Shown here: positions 59,637 through 64,000 of the stretch, piece after piece
How positions within the stretch are numbered: position 1 is the stretch's first letter
How the letters are laid out: the number at the start of each line of letters is the position of its first letter
Assembly: GCA_963846915.1 (NCBI GenBank)
Contig: CAWJXV010000009.1
Location: 682,001 to 746,000, forward strand
Reading direction: 5' to 3'
Length of the DNA: 64,000 nucleotides
Origin: PALSA-612 sp963846915
GTDB lineage: Bacteria; Actinomycetota; Thermoleophilia; Gaiellales; Gaiellaceae
Translations under genes and position numbers: made by a program
Notes under the pieces: model-generated
Seen by the model: only the letters and a program-made list of their open reading frames with translations
Told to the model about the DNA's origin: nothing
Database searches by the model: none

Positions 59637-61994
59637 GTGCTTCCCGCGCACGAAGCTCTCGAGCTCGTCGAGACCGACGCGGCCGACCTGCTCGCGCCCG
59701 CCCAGGCTCTTCGGGCGCAGGGCAAGGGCGGCCTGGTCACGTACTCGCCGAAGGTCTTCATCCCGCTGACCAAGCTCTGTCGAGACGTCTGCCACTACTG
59801 CACGTTCGCGGCCCCGCCGAAGCGCGGCGAGCGCGCCTACCTGACCGCGGACGAGGTGCTCGGGATCGCCCGCGCCGGAGCCGAGGCGGGTTGCAAGGAG
59901 GCGCTGTTCACGCTCGGCGACAAGCCGGAACGCCGTTACCGCGCCGCGCGCGAGGAGCTGGCTGCGCTCGGCTGCGAGACGACGATCGAGTACCTCGTGC
60001 GCATGTGCCGGCTGGTGCTCGACGAGACGGGCCTGCTCCCGCACGCGAACCCGGGCGTGATGACCCGCGAGGAGCTTCGCGCGCTCCGCGAGGTGACGGC
60101 GTCGCAGGGAATCATGCTCGAGACCGCCTCCGACCGGCTCTCCGAGCGCGGAGGCCCGCACTTCGGCTCGCCGGACAAGGTGCCCGCCGTGCGGCTCGAG
60201 ACGCTGCGCCTCGCCGGCGAAGAGCGGATCCCGTTCACGAGCGGGATCCTGATCGGGATCGGCGAGACGCGGCAGGAGCGGATCGAGGCGCTGCTCGCGA
60301 TCCGGGGCCTGCACGAGCAGCACGGCCACGTGCAGGAGGTGATCGTCCAGAACTTCCGCGCCAAGCCCGGCACGCTGATGGCCGACCGCGACGAGCCGTC
60401 GCTCGACGAGCTCCTGTGGACGGCGGCGGCGGCGAGGCTCGTGCTCGGGCCGGACATGAACGTCCAGTGCCCGCCGAATCTCAGCTACGACGACTTCCCG
60501 CGCCTGCTCGAGGCCGGCATCAACGACTGGGGCGGCGTGTCACCGGTGACGATCGACCACGTCAACCCGGAGGCGCCCTGGCCGGAGCTCGAGAGGCTCT
60601 CGACGGCGACGCGCGCAGCCGGCCTCGAGCTCGCGCCGCGCCTGCCGGTCTATCCCGAGTACCTCGACTCCGAGTGGCTCGATCCCGGCGTCCTCACGGC
60701 CGTGTTGCGCGCTTCCGACTCGCTCGGCCTGGCGCGCGAGGACGGCTGGAGCCCGGGCGAGGAGAGCCGCGCGCCGTTCGTCCCGCGCGATGCGCTGCCT
60801 GTCGACACCTCGGACGAGCTCGGCGAGGAGGAGATCGTCCGCCTGTTCCGGGCCCGAGGCGAGGAGCGCCAGCGTGTGTTCGCCGCCGCCGACCGCCTTC
60901 GTCGGGAGGTCAACGGTGATGTCGCCACCTACGTCGTCACTCGGAACATCCAGTACACGAACGTCTGCTACTTCAAGTGCGGCTTCTGCGCGTTCTCGAA
61001 GGGCAAGCTGGCCGAGAACCTGCGCGGCCCCGCCTATCTCGTCCCTCACGAGGAGATCGTCCGTCGCGTCCAGGAGGCGTGGGCTCGCGGCGCCACCGAG
61101 GTCTGCCTGCAGGGCGGCATCCACCCGTCCTTCGACGGGGACTACTACGAGTCCGTCGTCCGCGTGATCAAGGACGCGGTGCCGGAGATCCACGTGCACG
61201 CGTTCTCGGCTCTCGAGATCTGGCAGGGCGCGGCCACGCTCGGGATGCCGTTGCGGGACTACCTCGAGAAGCTGCGCGACGCCGGGCTCGCCTCGCTGCC
61301 GGGCACGGCGGCTGAGATCCTCGACGACGAGGTGCGGGCCGTGATCTGCCCCGACAAGGTCACGACCGACCAGTGGTTCGAGGTGCACGACACGGCGCAC
61401 CGCGTCGGCCTCCGCTCGAACAACACGATCATGTACGGGCACGTCGAGGGGCCTGTGAGCTGGGCGCGGCATCTCCTGCGCGTCCGCGAGCAGCAGCAGC
61501 GGACGGGCGGCTTCACCGAGTTCGTGCCGCTGCCGTTCGTGCACATGGAGGCGCCGATGTATCTCAAGGGCAGGGCGCGGCAGGGCCCGACGTTCGGCGA
61601 GATGCTGCTCATGCACTCGGTCGGCCGGCTCGCGCTGCACCCCTGGATCGAGAACGTGCAGATCTCGTGGGTGAAGGCCGGGCCGGACGGCGTCGCGGCC
61701 GCGCTGCGGGCAGGTGTGAACGACGTCGGCGGCACGCTGATGAACGAGTCGATCTCGCGTGCGGCCGGCGCGGGGTTCGGCCAGGAGATGCCGCCGGAGC
61801 GCATGGAGGCGATGATTCGGGCCGCCGGGCGCATCCCGCGCCAGCGGACGACGCTCTACGGCACCGCCGACCCCGAGCGCGTCGCGGCCTCGTTCGCCGC
61901 CGCGCCGCTCGCCGAGCCGCTGAATCCGCCGGTCGACACGAACGGGATGCGCAAGCCGAAGCGACTGATCCGGCCCGGCCTCGTAGTGGCCTGA
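59637..61994 (+). CDS. fbiC: FbiC (CofG-CofH fusion) Fo synthase
   Basis: Makes the deazaflavin Fo from tyrosine and a riboflavin precursor. 785 aa with two radical-SAM halves. CofG-like half: CRDVCHYC with cysteines at 48, 52 and 55. CofH-like half: CYFKCGFC with cysteines at 444, 448 and 451. The domain order is that of mycobacterial FbiC. GTG 59637 is supported by the leaderless -10; the much longer frame upstream antisense-overlaps cofC and fgd and is not coding. It ends in TGATG with the ligase gene. Confidence 0.96.
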   Translation: MLPAHEALELVETDAADLLAPAQALRAQGKGGLVTYSPKVFIPLTKLCRDVCHYCTFAAPPKRGERAYLTADEVLGIARAGAEAGCKEALFTLGDKPERRYRAAREELAALGCETTIEYLVRMCRLVLDETGLLPHANPGVMTREELRALREVTASQGIMLETASDRLSERGGPHFGSPDKVPAVRLETLRLAGEERIPFTSGILIGIGETRQERIEALLAIRGLHEQHGHVQEVIVQNFRAKPGTLMADRDEPSLDELLWTAAAARLVLGPDMNVQCPPNLSYDDFPRLLEAGINDWGGVSPVTIDHVNPEAPWPELERLSTATRAAGLELAPRLPVYPEYLDSEWLDPGVLTAVLRASDSLGLAREDGWSPGEESRAPFVPRDALPVDTSDELGEEEIVRLFRARGEERQRVFAAADRLRREVNGDVATYVVTRNIQYTNVCYFKCGFCAFSKGKLAENLRGPAYLVPHEEIVRRVQEAWARGATEVCLQGGIHPSFDGDYYESVVRVIKDAVPEIHVHAFSALEIWQGAATLGMPLRDYLEKLRDAGLASLPGTAAEILDDEVRAVICPDKVTTDQWFEVHDTAHRVGLRSNNTIMYGHVEGPVSWARHLLRVREQQQRTGGFTEFVPLPFVHMEAPMYLKGRARQGPTFGEMLLMHSVGRLALHPWIENVQISWVKAGPDGVAAALRAGVNDVGGTLMNESISRAAGAGFGQEMPPERMEAMIRAAGRIPRQRTTLYGTADPERVAASFAAAPLAEPLNPPVDTNGMRKPKRLIRPGLVVA

Positions 61995-63248
61995 TGTTCC
62001 AGCCCGAACTGGAGGCGATGCCCGCCGAGGAGCGGCGCGCCCTCCAGCGCGAGCGGCTGGCCGCTCTGCTCGAACGGCTCCGGCGCTCGTCCTCGGAGTA
62101 CTGGCGCGAGAAGCTGGCCGGTGTAGACGCCGACGAGATCGAGTGCGGTTCCGTTCACGAGGAAGGCGGAGCTCCGGGACGCGTATCCCTTCGGGACGCT
62201 GGCCGTCGGGCTCGAGCGGACCGTGCGAGTACACGCCTCGTCGGGGACGCGCGGCAAGGCGCTCATCGTCGCCTACACCTCCGCGGACATCGAGCTCTTC
62301 GCCGAGGTCGTCGCGCGCTCGCTCGCGTGCGCCGGCGCGCGTCAGAGCGACGTCCTCCACGTCGCCTACGGCTACGGCCTGTTCACCGGAGGCCTCGGCT
62401 TCCACTACGGCGGCGAGCTCCTCGGCGCGACCGTCGTTCCCGCCTCCGGTGGCAACGCCGGTCTCCAGCTCGAGCTGATGGCGGATCTCGGCGCGAACGG
62501 GCTCGCGTGCACGCCGTCGTTTGCGCTGCTGCTCGCCGAGCGCGCCGCCGAGGCAGGCGTGGCCGGGGCGATCCCGCTTCGCTACGGCCTCTTCGGCGCC
62601 GAGCCGTGGTCCGAGGCGATGCGCGAGAAGCTCGAGCGCGCCTGGGGAATCGACGCCTGCGACGTCTACGGCCTGTCGGAGGTGATCGGTCCCGGCGTCG
62701 CGGCCGAGTGCCGCGAGGCGAAGGGCGCGCTCCACGTCTTCGACGACCACTTCTTCCCCGAGATCGTCGACCCGGAGACCGGGCGCTCCGTCCGAGACGG
62801 TGAGCGAGGCGAGCTCGTCCTGACGACGCTGACGAAGGAGGCGTTTCCCGTCCTGCGCTACCGGACCGGCGACGTCACCAGCTTCGTCGACGGGCCTTGC
62901 CCGTGCGGGCGCACCCATCGGCGAATCGCGCGCTTCAGCGGCCGCGTCGACGACATGCTGGTCGTCCGCGGGATCAACGTCTTCCCGAGCGAGATCGAGG
63001 CCGTCGTCCTCGACGACGCCGCACTCGGCGGCCAGTACGCGATCGTCGTCGACCGGCGCCCGACTCTGCCGGAGCTCGAGGTGCACGTCGAGACCGAAGG
63101 GCCCGTCGAGCATCTGGAGGAGCGGCTCGAAACGCGCCTCCGTCTCCGCGTCCGGGTCGTGGCGTGCGCGCCCGGATCGTTGCCGCGTACGGAGACGGGC
63201 AAGGCCAAGCGCGTCTTCGAGCGCGTGGACGACACCGAGCCGTGGTGA
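61994..63248 (+). pseudogene. PaaK-like CoA ligase/adenylating enzyme, +1 frame break
   Basis: Phenylacetate-CoA ligase family (ANL superfamily), about 417 aa when repaired. The first frame, from ATG 61994, gives MFQPELEAMPAEERRAL and SSSEYWREKLAGVDADEIE, then loses frame. The +1 frame from about 62140 gives PFTRKAELRDAYPFG, the ATP loop VHASSGTRGKALI, LFGAEPWS and GDVTSFVDGPCPCG, ending at 63248. The shift is near 62136-62143. TGATG overlap with fbiC implies coupling. Substrate unknown. Confidence 0.8.
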
Positions 63249-63628
63249 GCCCCGGCGAGGCACGCGTGGCCCGGCTCGCGACGGTGGGCACGGACGGCCG
63301 CCCGCACGTCGTCCCGATCTGCTTCGCGCTCGACGGCGACACGCTCTACACGGCCGTGGACGCGAAGCCGAAGTCGACTCGGGCGCTGCGACGACTGGCG
63401 AACATCGAGGCCGATCCGCGGGTCGAGATCGTGATCGACCACTACGACGAGGACTGGTCGAAGCTCTGGTGGGTGCGGCTCTCGGGCCGGGCCTGCGTCG
63501 TCGACCACGACGCGCGTGGCCTCGGGCTGTTGCGGGCGAAGTACCCGCAGTACCGGGACGACCCGCCGGCGGGACCGTTCGTCGTCGTCGCGATCGAGGC
63601 GCGAACGGCCTGGCAGGCCGCGCAATGA
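63245..63628 (+). CDS. PPOX-class F420-dependent oxidoreductase
   Basis: A 127-aa split-barrel flavin/deazaflavin-binding protein of the Rv0121-like group. It has VARLATVGTDGRPHVVPICF at the N-terminus, AVDAKPKSTRALRRLANI as the cofactor-phosphate region and EDWSKLWWVRLSGRA later. Such enzymes use reduced F420. GTG 63245 overlaps the ligase stop (GTGA), so it belongs to the fbiC operon and is a probable consumer of the cofactor made by it. Substrate unknown. Confidence 0.85.
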   Translation: MSPGEARVARLATVGTDGRPHVVPICFALDGDTLYTAVDAKPKSTRALRRLANIEADPRVEIVIDHYDEDWSKLWWVRLSGRACVVDHDARGLGLLRAKYPQYRDDPPAGPFVVVAIEARTAWQAAQ

Positions 63629-63662
63629 GGGAGACTCACGGTGACCGAGGACGCAAGGCGAG

Positions 63663-64000
63663 CTACCGGAGCGCGTCCGGATTGAGGGCGTTGGGCGGCG
63701 GGCGGTGCTCGAGCAGCACCGCCCGCAGTGCCTGGACGCAGAGCATCCCCATCGCCTCGCGCGTCTCGAGGGTCGCCGAGCCGAGGTGGGGCGTGAGGAC
63801 GACGTTCTCGAGCGCGAGCAGCTCGGTCGTGACCTCCGGCTCGCGCTCGAAGACGTCGAGCGCGGCGCCCGCGATCCGGCCGTCGGCGAGCGCGCTGGCG
63901 AGCGCGGCCTCGTCGACGATCGGCCCCCGGCTCGTGTTGACGAGCACCGCCGTCGGCTTCATCAACCCGAGCGCGCGCTCGTCGATCAGGTGGTGCGTCT
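63663..64000 (-). CDS. D-2-hydroxyacid dehydrogenase, C-terminal part (5' end outside window)
   Basis: The last ~112 residues of an NAD-dependent D-isomer-specific 2-hydroxyacid dehydrogenase. AVLVNTSRGPIVDEAALASA holds a signature Arg, ALDVFEREPEV a catalytic acid region, and LTPHLGSAT the catalytic His. The frame is open to the window edge, so the front half (Rossmann GxGxxG) is not seen. Its neighbour on the left is convergent. It could be glyoxylate/hydroxypyruvate or 3-phosphoglycerate dehydrogenase. Confidence 0.9.
   Translation of the reverse strand, partial: THHLIDERALGLMKPTAVLVNTSRGPIVDEAALASALADGRIAGAALDVFEREPEVTTELLALENVVLTPHLGSATLETREAMGMLCVQALRAVLLEHRPPPNALNPDALR

Noticed and set aside
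1..64000. tRNA, rRNA, CRISPR arrays, IS elements, prophage or att sites
   Set aside because: None was recognised on reading both strands. No transposase, integrase or cas motifs occur among the coding regions.

Overview
The window is high-GC DNA with many GTG and some TTG starts, ATGA/GTGA stop-start overlaps between neighbouring genes, and a complete set of coenzyme F420 genes. The F420 set comprises cofC, cofD, cofE, a fused fbiC, an F420-dependent glucose-6-phosphate dehydrogenase and an F420-linked PPOX oxidoreductase. Together these point to an actinobacterium, and the gene content suggests the class Thermoleophilia (Gaiellales/Solirubrobacterales); the class-level placement is inference. 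No rRNA, tRNA, CRISPR array, IS element or phage gene was seen. No gap between genes exceeds about 210 bp.

Layout. 1-48.3 kb is mainly a surface-glycan locus. It has an asparagine synthase, a NodB-like deacetylase, a WbaP-type initiating phosphoglycosyltransferase, about eight glycosyltransferases, GDP-sugar enzymes (gmd/fcl-like), two or three polytopic GT-C-like membrane proteins, a WecA-type transferase fused to a CapD-like N-terminal half, and a Wzm permease with a distant Wzt ATPase. Other genes are interspersed: a cyclase/beta-propeller/solute-binding fusion (4.1-7.3 kb, broken), mutS2, a DUF4344 metallopeptidase, a Tat-exported haem peroxidase with a DUF4242 protein and a large LuxR-type regulator, a Vms1-like release factor, a DrrAB-type ABC exporter with a small candidate regulator, and hemE. 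48.5-63.6 kb is dominated by F420 biosynthesis and use (cofD-cofE-bicupin; cofC-fgd diverging from fbiC-paaK-like-PPOX). Between the two F420 groups lie a multi-GAF GGDEF protein, a TetM-like ribosomal protection protein, a macro-domain protein and an AraC-type remnant. The right edge cuts a D-2-hydroxyacid dehydrogenase.

How the parts fit. WbaP or WecA would load the first sugar phosphate on undecaprenyl phosphate. The glycosyltransferases and GDP-sugar enzymes would build the chain, and Wzm/Wzt would export it. CofC/FbiC/CofD/CofE make F420, Fgd reduces it, and the PPOX protein is a likely consumer.

Four sequence-level features stand out. (1) A near-perfect 23-bp palindrome occurs three times around the ABC exporter and a 95-aa helical protein, and looks like an uncharacterised regulon. 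(2) Ten genes carry a TANNNT-like -10 box exactly 6 nt before the start codon, implying leaderless transcripts. (3) Two families of short palindromic repeats recur between genes. (4) Nine genes that otherwise look intact are split by single-base frame changes, one by an in-frame TGA, one has lost its middle, and one also carries an 8-bp duplication at its start. Some of these may be residual sequencing errors.
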